In this document: positions 13,898 through 21,605 of the stretch, in pieces
Layout of the letters: each line of letters opens with the position of its first letter
How positions within the stretch are numbered: position 1 is the first letter of the stretch
Source of the DNA: Syntrophales bacterium
GTDB taxonomy: Bacteria; Desulfobacterota; Syntrophia; Syntrophales; PHBD01
DNA length: 21,653 nucleotides
NCBI GenBank assembly: GCA_035363115.1
Contig: DAOSEM010000016.1
Span: 1-21,653 of the forward strand
Direction: 5' to 3'
The notes under the pieces: generated by a model
The model's input: the letters and a program-made list of their open reading frames with translations, nothing else
What the model was told of the DNA's origin: nothing
The model's database searches: none
Made by a program: the position numbers and the translations under genes

Positions 13898-14691
13898 CAG
13901 AGCCTCTCCTCAAGGGCCAGCAGGGAGGTTCGCAGATCCTCCTCGGAAAAGACCTCCACGGAAAGCCCCCCCCGGTACTCCGCCAGATAAGGCCGGAGCG
14001 TCCTCCACGCCTCCTCCGGCACGGCGGCGGCGCTCCGGTGGTCCCGTCCCTCCATGAGGCCGTGCAGGTGGATCATCTCCACTCCCTGCTTCATTGCATC
14101 GAACGCCGCAGTGAGGTCTTCCCCGGCGGCCAGCATATGGCCCACATCCAGGCACCAGGAGAGGCCGGACTCCTCCACCAGCGGCCGGATCCACTCGAGG
14201 GGATAGCCCAGGTTCTCCACGACCGTCCGCGACGGGTCCAGCCCTCCACCAATCAGGTCCCGGATCGACGTCCGCAGGCGCTCCCGCCATCCCTCCAGGG
14301 AAGCGGGGCCGTCCATCCCCCCCTCCTCCAGGTGGAGGACCCAGACGGATGGCCCGAGCGGCTGGGTCCGGTCGCAGAAACGAAGAATTGTCTCGCAGGC
14401 GCGATGGCGCTCCGCCCTGTCAGCGGTTCCCAGGGACAGGCCCGTGGGCAGGTGGATGTTGTACGTCAGGTCCTGTTCCTCCCCCAGGGCGCCCATCTCG
14501 GCGATCTCGGCGGGAGCGGGCAGGTTGTCCTCCCGGCCGCTCTCGAAAAGGACGATCTCCACCTCGTCCACCAGGGGGGCCAGGAAGCGAATGTTGGGCA
14601 GGATCGGGGCCGGCACGATGTAGGATGTTGTCCCGAGACGGAAGGGATATCGGCCTTTCAGGGCGGGCCAGGGATGGGAGGATGAAGCCAT
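13897..14691 (-). CDS. cbiR: AP-endonuclease-like TIM-barrel protein, probable CbiR cobamide-remodelling phosphodiesterase
   Basis: This is a 264-residue protein of the xylose-isomerase/AP-endonuclease-2 fold. Likely metal ligands are seen in WVLHLEEGG, VVENLGYP, CLDVGHMLAAG, IHLHGL and the C-terminal LSVEVFSEEDL. CbiR, known from Akkermansia and Moorella, cleaves the nucleotide loop of scavenged cobamides so the lower ligand can be exchanged. One-base overlap with cobU and the following cobT and cobS support this role strongly. I start at ATG 14691, since the longer frame to 14781 runs into the divergent btuF gene. A generic sugar-phosphate isomerase is the alternative. It is the first gene of the leftward cob operon; the 59-nt gap to btuF must hold both promoters. 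Confidence 0.78.
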   Translation of the reverse strand: MASSSHPWPALKGRYPFRLGTTSYIVPAPILPNIRFLAPLVDEVEIVLFESGREDNLPAPAEIAEMGALGEEQDLTYNIHLPTGLSLGTADRAERHRACETILRFCDRTQPLGPSVWVLHLEEGGMDGPASLEGWRERLRTSIRDLIGGGLDPSRTVVENLGYPLEWIRPLVEESGLSWCLDVGHMLAAGEDLTAAFDAMKQGVEMIHLHGLMEGRDHRSAAAVPEEAWRTLRPYLAEYRGGLSVEVFSEEDLRTSLLALEERL

Positions 14692-14750
14692 TAGCACTCT
14701 CGCTTCCGTTTCGTAAAGGAGCAGATCACCCTTGCAGGATCGGATGACGG

Positions 14751-15689
14751 ATGCTAAACACGGACCGTCTTCCCATGTCAAGAGCCGCCGCCCTCATGAA
14801 CCAAAATCCTTCCCCCATAAAGCGGTCCCCGGGGATCGCCTCTCTCGGGATCGTGCTCGCCGTCCTTTTGGCATGGGTCTGCGCTTCCCCTTCCCCGGCG
14901 AGGGCGAATCCACCGCAGCGGATCGTATCGCTGGCGCCGAACCTGACGGAGATCCTCTTCGAACTGGGCCTGGGCGACCGGGTGGCCGGCGTCACCCGTT
15001 TCTGCGATTGGCCGCCGGCAGCCGGGAAGAAGCCGCAGGTGGGAGGCTACACCAACCCGTCCCTGGAGGCCGTCGTCGCCCTCCGTCCCGACCTGGTGGT
15101 CATGACCGACGAGGGGACGCCGCGGGAGATCCACGACCGGCTGGTCCGCCTCGGCATCGCCGTTTATGTTTTCCGGGCCAAGCGCCTGGCGCAACTGCCG
15201 CAGGCCCTGCGGGAATTCGGGCCTGCCGTCGGAGCGGAAGCGGCCGCGGAAAAGCGCGCCGCCGCCATCGAAGACGCGCTGCGCCGGTTTTCGTCGCGGG
15301 CCGGGGCGAGGAAAGGAGACATCCGGACGGCGCTATTCGTAATCCAGCCGGAGCCTCTGATGGTTGCAGGACCCGGCACCGTCATCGACGACGCCTTGAG
15401 CGTCCTGGGCGTGCGGAACATCGCCGCCGGGACGAAGTCCCCCTATCCGAAGCTCAGCGTAGAGGAGGTATTCCGACGGTCCCCCGACGTGATCTTCATC
15501 GGCCGCGGATCCATGACCGGCGCCGGCTCAAAGCTGCTCCGCCGGTGGAAGGCCCTGCCGGCCGTGCGGAACGGACGCGTGCACGTGGTGGGGGAAACCC
15601 TGTACCGCCTCTCGCCGAGGCTCCTGGAAGGAATGGAAGAAATGGCAACCCTGCTGGAGCGTCCCGGCAGGTCCGCCGGAAAGAGGTAA
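14751..15689 (+). CDS. Cobalamin-binding periplasmic protein (BtuF-like ABC substrate-binding protein)
   Basis: This is a 312-residue protein. A signal peptide is visible (hydrophobic 30-47, probable cleavage after ARA at about 52). The mature part RIVSLAPNLTEILFELGLGDRVAGVTRFCDWPP is typical of BtuF and related helical-backbone metal receptors, followed by YTNPSLEAVVALRPDLVV and a C-terminal helix. It lies divergent from cbiR-cobUTS, so it probably captures corrinoids for that pathway. Siderophore or haem binding is possible from sequence alone. No BtuC or BtuD gene is in the window. Start codons at 14751, 14775 and 14796 are all weakly supported. Confidence 0.82.
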   Translation: MLNTDRLPMSRAAALMNQNPSPIKRSPGIASLGIVLAVLLAWVCASPSPARANPPQRIVSLAPNLTEILFELGLGDRVAGVTRFCDWPPAAGKKPQVGGYTNPSLEAVVALRPDLVVMTDEGTPREIHDRLVRLGIAVYVFRAKRLAQLPQALREFGPAVGAEAAAEKRAAAIEDALRRFSSRAGARKGDIRTALFVIQPEPLMVAGPGTVIDDALSVLGVRNIAAGTKSPYPKLSVEEVFRRSPDVIFIGRGSMTGAGSKLLRRWKALPAVRNGRVHVVGETLYRLSPRLLEGMEEMATLLERPGRSAGKR

Positions 15690-15693
15690 CAGG

Positions 15694-16461
15694 ATGGACT
15701 GGCTGACTGCTCTGATTCTGGGAATCGTGGAAGGCGTCTCCGAATTCCTGCCCATCTCGTCCACGGGACACCTGATCCTCGCCTCCCAGTTGATGGGGCT
15801 CAGCCATACGGAGTTCCTCAAAAGTTTCGAGATTGCCATCCAGGTCGGCGCCATCCTCTCCGTCGTGGCCCTGTACTGGCGGCGCCTGCTCATTGACGTC
15901 GAGACGATCAAAAAGCTGATCGTCGCCTTCCTGCCCACGGGAATCCTGGGCTTCACCCTCTACCGGCTGGTCAAGCAGTTCCTCCTCGGTTCGCCGAACG
16001 TGGTTTTATGGTCCCTGTTTCTGGGAGGAATCTTCATCATCGCCTTCGAATACCTGCACCGGGAGCGGGAGGACGCGGTGGAGGACGTTTCCGGCATCAC
16101 CTACCGGCAGGCCCTGCTGATCGGCCTGTTTCAGTCCGTCGCCATGATCCCTGGGGTATCCCGCTCCGCTGCCACGATCATCGGCGGGCTGTCCCTGGGC
16201 CTGCGGCGGAAAACCATCGTCGAGTTTTCCTTTCTCCTGGCGGTGCCCACCATGCTGGCCGCTACAGCCTACGACCTCCTCAAGAGCGGCTCCGCCTTCT
16301 CCATGGACCAGATGGGGTTCCTGGCCGTCGGCTTTGTGACTTCATTCGTCGTGGCACTCCTCAGCATCAAGTTCCTCCTCTCCTTCATCCAGACGCACAC
16401 CTTCATTGCCTTTGGCATCTACCGGATCGCCTTCGTCGCCCTCTGGGTGCTGATCCTGTAA
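15694..16461 (+). CDS. uppP: Undecaprenyl-diphosphatase (UppP/BacA)
   Basis: This is a 255-residue polytopic membrane phosphatase that recycles undecaprenyl pyrophosphate for cell-wall and surface polymer synthesis; in other bacteria its overexpression gives bacitracin resistance. The two catalytic regions are clear: EGVSEFLPISSTGHLIL (13-29) and PGVSRSAATI (152-161). The ATG is 4 nt after the btuF stop, and its ribosome site GAGGTAA contains that stop codon, so translation should be coupled, although the functions are unrelated. Length is normal for the family. Confidence 0.97.
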   Translation: MDWLTALILGIVEGVSEFLPISSTGHLILASQLMGLSHTEFLKSFEIAIQVGAILSVVALYWRRLLIDVETIKKLIVAFLPTGILGFTLYRLVKQFLLGSPNVVLWSLFLGGIFIIAFEYLHREREDAVEDVSGITYRQALLIGLFQSVAMIPGVSRSAATIIGGLSLGLRRKTIVEFSFLLAVPTMLAATAYDLLKSGSAFSMDQMGFLAVGFVTSFVVALLSIKFLLSFIQTHTFIAFGIYRIAFVALWVLIL

Positions 16462-16575
16462 GCCCGGCCCTGCAACCGTGCTGCGCCCCGGGTGCCCGGC
16501 CGGAGACAGACATTCCCCCTTTACCCGCTGCCGGAATTCGCCTACACATTTCGGGAGACCGCCGGAGAGGAGACC

Positions 16576-17586
16576 ATGAGCCAGCCGGAAAACATCTTTG
16601 AAGTCCGCCTGATGAAGCCGGAAGACGCGGACGGCACGGTCGCCCTGTACCGGGCCACCTACGGGGATGCCTACCCGATCCGGGAGATCTATGATCCGCG
16701 GGCCCTCCTGCGCCAGCAGGAAACAGGGGCGATGTACCACGTGGTCTGCCGGGAGAAGCAGGGTCCCGTGGCGGGCCACTGGGGCCTTTTCCGGACGTCG
16801 GCGCCGTTCGCGGGCATCTACGAGGCCGGGCACGGGATGGTTCTGGCGGAATACCGGGGCCGGGGGCTGAACGACCGGATCGCCCGGTACACCCACGAGA
16901 CACTGATCCCCCGGCTCGGCATCGCCGCGGTATGGGGGGAGGCGGTGGCCAACCACGTATTCATGCAGAAGACCTGCACGGCGTCCGGTTACAGCGAGAC
17001 CGGGATCGAGCTGGACCTGATGCCCGCCGCCTCCTACGAGAAGGAGAAGAGCGCCTCCGGCCGGGTCGGCGCGGTCCTTACATTCAGGCTCTATCAAACC
17101 AGGGGGCAGGCGATCCGCCTTCCGGATCCATATGCAGAAATTCTCCGGGGGCTTCATCGGGAGGCCCACGACGCACCCCACACGTACCGGAACGCCACCG
17201 CGGACGTCCCGCCGGAAGGTCCGTCGGACGTGCAATCCGTTGCCTTCGAGGGGGCGAACCTGGCCCGCCTGACGATCCAGGCCATCGGATCGGACCTCCG
17301 GGAAATCGTGAAGGGAAAAGAGAAACTCCATGCCGGCGGCGGAGCGACGGTATTCCAGGTCTACCTCCGCCTGACGGACCCGGGGATCGGATTCGCCGTT
17401 CGGACCCTGCGCGGCTGCGGCTATTTCTTCGGGGGTGTTCTGCCCCGCTGGTTCGACGACGACGGCCTGATGATGCAGAAGACCCTTCACGAGCCGAACG
17501 TTCCGGGCCTCCGGCTGTACACCGACAAGGCGAAGACGATCCTGGAATTTATCCTTCGGGACCGGGCTGAAGTGACGGCCCGCTGA
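16576..17586 (+). CDS. GNAT-fold acetyltransferase-like protein with a C-terminal second GNAT-like half
   Basis: This is a 336-residue protein. Residues 8-160 look like a GNAT domain: VRLMKPEDADGTVALYRATYG at the start and the acetyl-CoA motif A at about 88-101 (MVLAEYRGRGLNDR). The second half (about 165-336) lacks an obvious motif A but ends with a GNAT-like strand pattern (VYLRLTDPGIGFAVRTLRGCGYFFGGVLP). The start at ATG 16576 is fixed by AGGAG 5 nt upstream; an earlier in-frame start at 16492 is not supported. It seems paralogous to the C-terminal two thirds of the protein at 19794-21125. Substrate is unknown. The 114-nt gap from uppP shows no clear terminator. Confidence 0.7.
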   Translation: MSQPENIFEVRLMKPEDADGTVALYRATYGDAYPIREIYDPRALLRQQETGAMYHVVCREKQGPVAGHWGLFRTSAPFAGIYEAGHGMVLAEYRGRGLNDRIARYTHETLIPRLGIAAVWGEAVANHVFMQKTCTASGYSETGIELDLMPAASYEKEKSASGRVGAVLTFRLYQTRGQAIRLPDPYAEILRGLHREAHDAPHTYRNATADVPPEGPSDVQSVAFEGANLARLTIQAIGSDLREIVKGKEKLHAGGGATVFQVYLRLTDPGIGFAVRTLRGCGYFFGGVLPRWFDDDGLMMQKTLHEPNVPGLRLYTDKAKTILEFILRDRAEVTAR

Positions 17587-17614
17587 TGCCGACGCCCCGA
17601 CGGGAGGCACATCC

Positions 17615-18661
17615 ATGAGAACCCCGTTTCGCTGCATCCGCGATCTCCTGGTCGCCGGTACCGGCTGCGCCGTGGCCCAGATCGTCTCCACCCGCGGCTC
17701 GGCGCCGCGAGCCGCGGGGACGCGCATGATCGTCCCATCCGCCGGCCGTCCGAGCGGAACCGTAGGCGGAGGTGTCCTGGAGGCCAGGGTCGAGGAAATC
17801 GCCCGGAGCGTCCTTGAGACCGGCGAAGCCGTCCTGGAGACCTTTGTTCTCGAAGTGGAAAAGGCGGGCGATCCAGGAATGATGTGCGGCGGTACGGCGG
17901 AGATGATGGTCTATCGCCTGGAAGCGGCGGATCCGGACGCGCTTTCACTCTACCGGGAAGCCGCCACCGTTCTCGATGGTCGCGGCAGGGCTAGGTTCAT
18001 CACCAGACTCCCCGGAGGGACGGCAGGGGGGCGCATCGCCCAGTGGCTCATCCGGGAGGATGGATCCGTCCTCGGTCCTCCGGAGCCGGAGGGAGGTCTC
18101 TGCGCACGGGTGCCATCGGATACCGGATCGGCGGAAACGCGACTCCTGACCGTCGCGGGCGGGCGGTTCCTGGTGGAATCGCTGTACGGCGGGGAAACAG
18201 TCCATCTGTTCGGGGCCGGCCACATCGCCCGGTCCCTGGCCCCGCTCCTGGAAATGACAGGCTTCCGGACCGTCGTCCTCGACGACCGGGCGGAATTCGC
18301 CAACCGGGAGCGTTTCCCCGGGGCGGACCGGATCGTCGTGCTCGATGCCTGGGATCACGCCCTGGAAGGCCTGGAAGTCGGGTCCGGGGGGTTCCTCGTC
18401 ATCATGACCCGGGGCCATGCCTTCGACCGGGACGTTCTTCGCCAGGCCCTGCGGACCGCCGCCGGGTACATCGGCATGATCAGCAGCAGGAGGAAGCGGG
18501 ACGCCATCTTCGCCGCCCTGCGGGAGGAAGGATACGCGGAACGGGATCTGGCGAGGGTTCGAGCCCCCGTCGGGATTCCCATCGGCGCCGAGACGCCGGA
18601 GGAGATCGCCGTCAGCATCGCCGCGGAAATGATCCGCCATCGGGCCGGCATCGAGCCCTGA
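17615..18661 (+). CDS. XdhC/CoxI family protein (molybdenum-hydroxylase maturation factor-like)
   Basis: This is a 348-residue protein. The N-terminal XdhC_CoxI domain has the signature AQIVSTRGSAPRAAGTRMIV and the conserved cysteine in MMCGG (Cys91), placed where XdhC proteins bind molybdenum cofactor. The C-terminal Rossmann-type domain has LFGAGHIARSL (198-208), VIMTRGHAFD, YIGMISSRRK and PVGIPIGAETPEEIAVSI. XdhC proteins sulfurate and insert the cofactor into xanthine dehydrogenase-type enzymes. No molybdenum hydroxylase or cofactor gene is visible here, so the client must be elsewhere. GGGAGG precedes the ATG by about 8 nt. It is 28 nt downstream of the GNAT-like gene, probably in one transcript. 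Confidence 0.9.
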   Translation: MRTPFRCIRDLLVAGTGCAVAQIVSTRGSAPRAAGTRMIVPSAGRPSGTVGGGVLEARVEEIARSVLETGEAVLETFVLEVEKAGDPGMMCGGTAEMMVYRLEAADPDALSLYREAATVLDGRGRARFITRLPGGTAGGRIAQWLIREDGSVLGPPEPEGGLCARVPSDTGSAETRLLTVAGGRFLVESLYGGETVHLFGAGHIARSLAPLLEMTGFRTVVLDDRAEFANRERFPGADRIVVLDAWDHALEGLEVGSGGFLVIMTRGHAFDRDVLRQALRTAAGYIGMISSRRKRDAIFAALREEGYAERDLARVRAPVGIPIGAETPEEIAVSIAAEMIRHRAGIEP

Positions 18662-18684
18662 CGGGCGAAGGGCCGCCGCACCGC

Positions 18685-19797
18685 TTATCGTCGCTTGAGG
18701 ATTTCATCGAGGGCCGACACAAAGGCCTCCATGGCCTCCCGGACGGACAGGGTGACGCGGATGAAGTTGGGGAAGCGGAATCCCGTCATGGTGCGGACCA
18801 TGACCCCGCGTGTCATCAGCTTCCGGTAGGCCAGGGTGTCGCTCATGGGGAGACGGATCATGACGAAGTTTCCCTCCCCGGAAACGAACGGCAGGCCCCG
18901 GACGGCCAGTTCCTCCTCCAGATAAGCGCGGCTCTCCCGGACCAGCCGCCGGCTTTCCAGGACGTGATTCCCGTCGTCCAGGGCCGCCACAGCGGCCTCC
19001 TGGGCCACTGCGTTGACGGAATAGACGACACAGGCGCGTCGAACGGCATCCACCACCGGCAACGACCCGGCCAGATAGCCGATCCGCAGGCCCGCCAGCC
19101 CGTACATCTTGGAAAAGGTCCGGAACACGACGAGGTGGGGGTATTCATCCAGGAGGGACATGCCGTCGGGATAATCCTCCCCCTCGACGAACTCGCAATA
19201 TGCCTCATCGACGACCACGATCGCCCGGCCGTCGACGGCCTCCAGGAAGCGCCGGAGCCGGTCCCTTCCCCAGCAGGTCCCCGTCGGATTGTTGGGATTG
19301 CAGATAAAGAAGATCTTGGTCCGGCCGTCCATCCGCTCCAGCATGCCCCGGTCGTCGAAGGCATAATCCCGGAGCGGCACGAGACGCGCCTCCAGACCCG
19401 AAAAGGTGGCCACCCACTCGTAGACGGCAAACGTGCGGTCCGCCGTGACGATGTTGTCGCCGGCCTCGCAGAAGGCCTTGATGACGAAGGCAATAACCTC
19501 GTTGGCGCCGTTTCCGACGAGAAACCGCTCCGGATCCATGCTGAAGCGGTCCGACAGCTTCCGCCGCAGATAGAAGGAATCGCCACTGGGATAAAGGGCG
19601 GCCCGGGGCGGGACAAAACGGCGGATCACTTCCTGCGCCGCCGGCGGGGGTCCCAGAGCGTTCTCGTTGTTGTTCAGGCGAAAGAGCCGGGAACAGCCGT
19701 AAAGCCGCATCAACTCCGCGTCTGGCCGGCTGGGCACATAGGGCTCGAAGCTCCGGATGTAGGGCGGCAGCAGGCTCTCCAGAGAGAGAGGACTCAT
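18685..19797 (-). CDS. Histidinol-phosphate aminotransferase-like PLP enzyme (HisC family)
   Basis: This is a 370-residue fold-type I aminotransferase. It shows LNNNENALGPPP (41-52), the substrate-binding YPSGDS, NPNNPTG (168-174), VDEAYCEF around Asp197/Tyr200, and the PLP lysine Lys230 in FRTFSKMYGLAGLRIGYL. This fits HisC, the transamination step of histidine synthesis. CobD (threonine-phosphate decarboxylase) is a relative and the cob genes are nearby, but the N-terminal pattern is that of HisC. I start at ATG 19797, which overlaps the upstream stop as ATGA; longer frames run inside that gene. Pairing with the HATPase/GNAT-like gene rather than other his genes is unusual, so aromatic or other substrates are possible. 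Confidence 0.85.
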   Translation of the reverse strand: MSPLSLESLLPPYIRSFEPYVPSRPDAELMRLYGCSRLFRLNNNENALGPPPAAQEVIRRFVPPRAALYPSGDSFYLRRKLSDRFSMDPERFLVGNGANEVIAFVIKAFCEAGDNIVTADRTFAVYEWVATFSGLEARLVPLRDYAFDDRGMLERMDGRTKIFFICNPNNPTGTCWGRDRLRRFLEAVDGRAIVVVDEAYCEFVEGEDYPDGMSLLDEYPHLVVFRTFSKMYGLAGLRIGYLAGSLPVVDAVRRACVVYSVNAVAQEAAVAALDDGNHVLESRRLVRESRAYLEEELAVRGLPFVSGEGNFVMIRLPMSDTLAYRKLMTRGVMVRTMTGFRFPNFIRVTLSVREAMEAFVSALDEILKRR

Positions 19798-21125
19798 GGA
19801 CGACCGCCTCCCGCCGCGTACTGAAAGAGGACCACGTCTCCCCGGCCGCCCGCGGGAAGCATCACCCGGGGACGGAATCCGGCGTCGAGAAGCAGGGGGG
19901 TAAAGGGCGCCTGCCAGGCACGGCCGAGATCGATCTCGAAGAAGAGTGCAATCCCCGGGATCTCCCGCAAAATGCTGCGAACGTGCTCCTCCAGGTTGGT
20001 GGCGGCATCCCGCCCCCACCAGACAGGCCGAAGCACGGCCCGTCCCCGGGACCGGTCGAAGGTGGCGGACAGGACGGAAAACGGATAAGACGCCTCGCCC
20101 TCTTCATGGGTCTGCCGGACCTCCCGAGCAAAAGCCAGCCGCTCGCAGGACTCCTTCAGAAACGCCTCCAGGAGTGGATGGACCCAGGAAACGCCTCCTT
20201 CATCCTCCCGGATCTGACGGTAATAAACCGGGGTCTCGACTTCTCCATCCGCAGTGGTGTCGATCAGCGACCCCAGGATCTCGAAATACTCCACCGGCAG
20301 AAACGGCGACGGGAGGCGGCTGTACATCCCTGAAACGTCCGATTTCGCAATGGCGGCGATGCATGCCTCGACGAGGAGGCGTCCCGCCTCCGATCCCTGC
20401 GGCTGGCCGAACAGGCAGGGGCCGAAAAACTCCACCAGCCCCGACCCCTCCCGTCGCCAGGCAATCCCCCCTCCCAGGGGTCCTCTCGCGTCCTCCGCCA
20501 CAACGACTCCATATTCGCCCGACGCCACCATATCGGCCAGTTTCCCAGGAATCAGAAAGTCGCGGGGACAGATCCCTTCCGGTGTATGGCGCAGCAGGAG
20601 CCGGGAAAACAGCTTCAGCGTCTCCGCGTCGGGTGTTTTCAAGACCGGAGCGGTCAAAGGCCTGGGAAGGGGAATGTCACCGGGTGCGGTTTCCGGGTAA
20701 ACCTTATCCTTCCGAAAGGTAATCTCCAATCGGTCTTCCCCGTAGCGCGCCCGGATTTTGTCCACCATCCTGGCGGCGATCAGGAGACCCGCTTCCGCGG
20801 GCAGTTCCTCCCCGTCGCAGGGAATCGACGAGGTCAGGTTGAAGGCCCTCATGTTGAAGAAGCGCGTCCGGAAGGAGAACTCCACCTCCGCGTAATAAAT
20901 CCCGCCCCGACAGGTGAGCCGCACGTCCTCTCCGGCAGCCCCCGGCCCGGTCAGGTGGGAAAAGACCTCCTCGGACGCCAGGGTCAGGGACAGGGCCTCC
21001 TCCCCGGCGAGGCCGAAGGAGAGAGCCGATTTCTCGGCAAAGGCCATGACAACGGGAAGAAAGGCCGGACGGGGTGGAACCGTGAGCGAAACATCATCCG
21101 GCCGGAGAACATGCATCCTGTCCAT
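19794..21125 (-). CDS. Degenerate HATPase-like domain fused to a two-part GNAT-like domain
   Basis: This is a 443-residue protein that I recognise only in outline. Residues 1-150 resemble an RsbW-type HATPase: a helix pair around LAGEEALSLTLASEEVFSHL in the place of the ATP-binding N-box, mixed strands, and LEITFRKDKVYPE at the end. The usual Asn of the N-box and clear glycine loops are not seen, so ATP binding is doubtful. Residues 165-440 have the layout of the 336-residue GNAT-like protein at 16576-17586, including a similar C-terminal stretch (FFEIDLGRAWQAPFTPLLLDAGFRPRVMLP). The gene overlaps the HisC-like gene by 4 nt. The start is at ATG 21125, or possibly 21116. Function unknown. Confidence 0.6.
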   Translation of the reverse strand: MDRMHVLRPDDVSLTVPPRPAFLPVVMAFAEKSALSFGLAGEEALSLTLASEEVFSHLTGPGAAGEDVRLTCRGGIYYAEVEFSFRTRFFNMRAFNLTSSIPCDGEELPAEAGLLIAARMVDKIRARYGEDRLEITFRKDKVYPETAPGDIPLPRPLTAPVLKTPDAETLKLFSRLLLRHTPEGICPRDFLIPGKLADMVASGEYGVVVAEDARGPLGGGIAWRREGSGLVEFFGPCLFGQPQGSEAGRLLVEACIAAIAKSDVSGMYSRLPSPFLPVEYFEILGSLIDTTADGEVETPVYYRQIREDEGGVSWVHPLLEAFLKESCERLAFAREVRQTHEEGEASYPFSVLSATFDRSRGRAVLRPVWWGRDAATNLEEHVRSILREIPGIALFFEIDLGRAWQAPFTPLLLDAGFRPRVMLPAGGRGDVVLFQYAAGGGRP

Positions 21126-21303
21126 AATCCACTATGTCCTTTCCGCATCCTGGAGGGGACGCTGCACGGGCGCCCCGTTCATGGCCGGGGTGCGTTCCGC
21201 GGTCGTCGCAAAGACTGCCGGGAACGCCTTGTCCGTCAATCCGCGGCCGGGGGCGACACCGCCGACCGCCGAGGGCAGATTAGCGTAGGACTATTCATTT
21301 CTC
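21126..21303. other. Intergenic stretch without a convincing gene
   Basis: This GC-rich stretch precedes the HATPase/GNAT-like gene. A weak -35-like TTGACG is present on the minus strand (21239-21234) without a good -10. A 16-codon minus-strand frame (21182-21132) ends 7 nt before the start codon at 21125, but has no ribosome site that I can defend. I see no RNA gene or terminator here. Confidence 0.4.
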
Positions 21304-21354
21304 AAGAGGAACGGTCTCATAAGCAGGGGTACGGATTTCAAATCCGCTCCTCTT
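21304..21354 (+). other. tRNA-like hairpin, possible tRNA remnant or attachment site
   Basis: AAGAGGA (21304-21310) pairs with TCCTCTT (21348-21354). Just inside the right strand, CGGA/TCCG encloses a TTTCAAA loop (21332-21346). The segment TTCAAATCCGCTCCTCTTCC (21337-21356) has the layout of a tRNA 3' end (T-loop, T-stem strand, acceptor strand), and CTCATAA lies at 21316-21322. There is no complete cloverleaf and no CCA. A run of T residues (21357-21361) follows, so a weak intrinsic terminator is the simpler alternative. Confidence 0.35.
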
Positions 21355-21392
21355 CCTTTTTCCCTTTCTTTCTTATTAAACAGGACCAGCCG

Positions 21393-21605
21393 CCAATTGA
21401 TGGTCGGATGGCGGGAGGGATACTTCCCTCGCGCTCAGAAGCGTTTTTTCGACCCTGCATCGTCTCGCTCCGCTGCAAAGTCATAACTCGCGCCCAGGGG
21501 CGCTCAGACAGATGACTTTGCGGGCGCTGCGCTGCGACGGCAGGGTACCCCGAAAAAGCCGCTATTCGCGCTCCGGGAAGCCCCCCTCCCCGACCAATGT
21601 TCGCG
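21393..21605. repeat. Large imperfect inverted repeat (MITE-like or cruciform element)
   Basis: Two arms of about 92 nt (21393-21484 and 21512-21605) are imperfect reverse complements. Matching blocks, from the centre outward, are GCAAAGTCAT/ATGACTTTGC (21475-21484, 21512-21521), ACCCTGC/GCAGGGT (21452-21458, 21540-21546), TTTTTCG/CGAAAAA (21445-21451, 21551-21557) and CTTCCC/GGGAAG (21423-21428, 21575-21580). The 27-nt centre has its own perfect hairpin GCGCC-CAGG-GGCGC. CCAATTG (21393-21399) also matches CAATTGG at 21634-21640, so the element may extend to 21640. It contains no convincing gene. Confidence 0.6.

Noticed and set aside
14692..14750. Cobalamin riboswitch between cbiR and btuF
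   Set aside because: The gap is only 59 nt and contains no B12-box-like motif; the few GCCACTG-like strings elsewhere lie in genes or a tRNA.
18043..19824. 593-codon plus-strand frame crossing xdhC and hisC
   Set aside because: It is out of frame with xdhC and antisense to hisC, with no recognisable domain.
21132..21182. 16-codon leader-peptide-like frame before the HATPase/GNAT-like gene
   Set aside because: No ribosome site, no attenuator-like hairpin and no run of informative codons; probably chance.
21304..21356. Selenocysteine tRNA (TCA anticodon loop)
   Set aside because: The loop TTTCAAA fits, but the long variable arm, T-arm and 3' acceptor strand expected of selC are missing.
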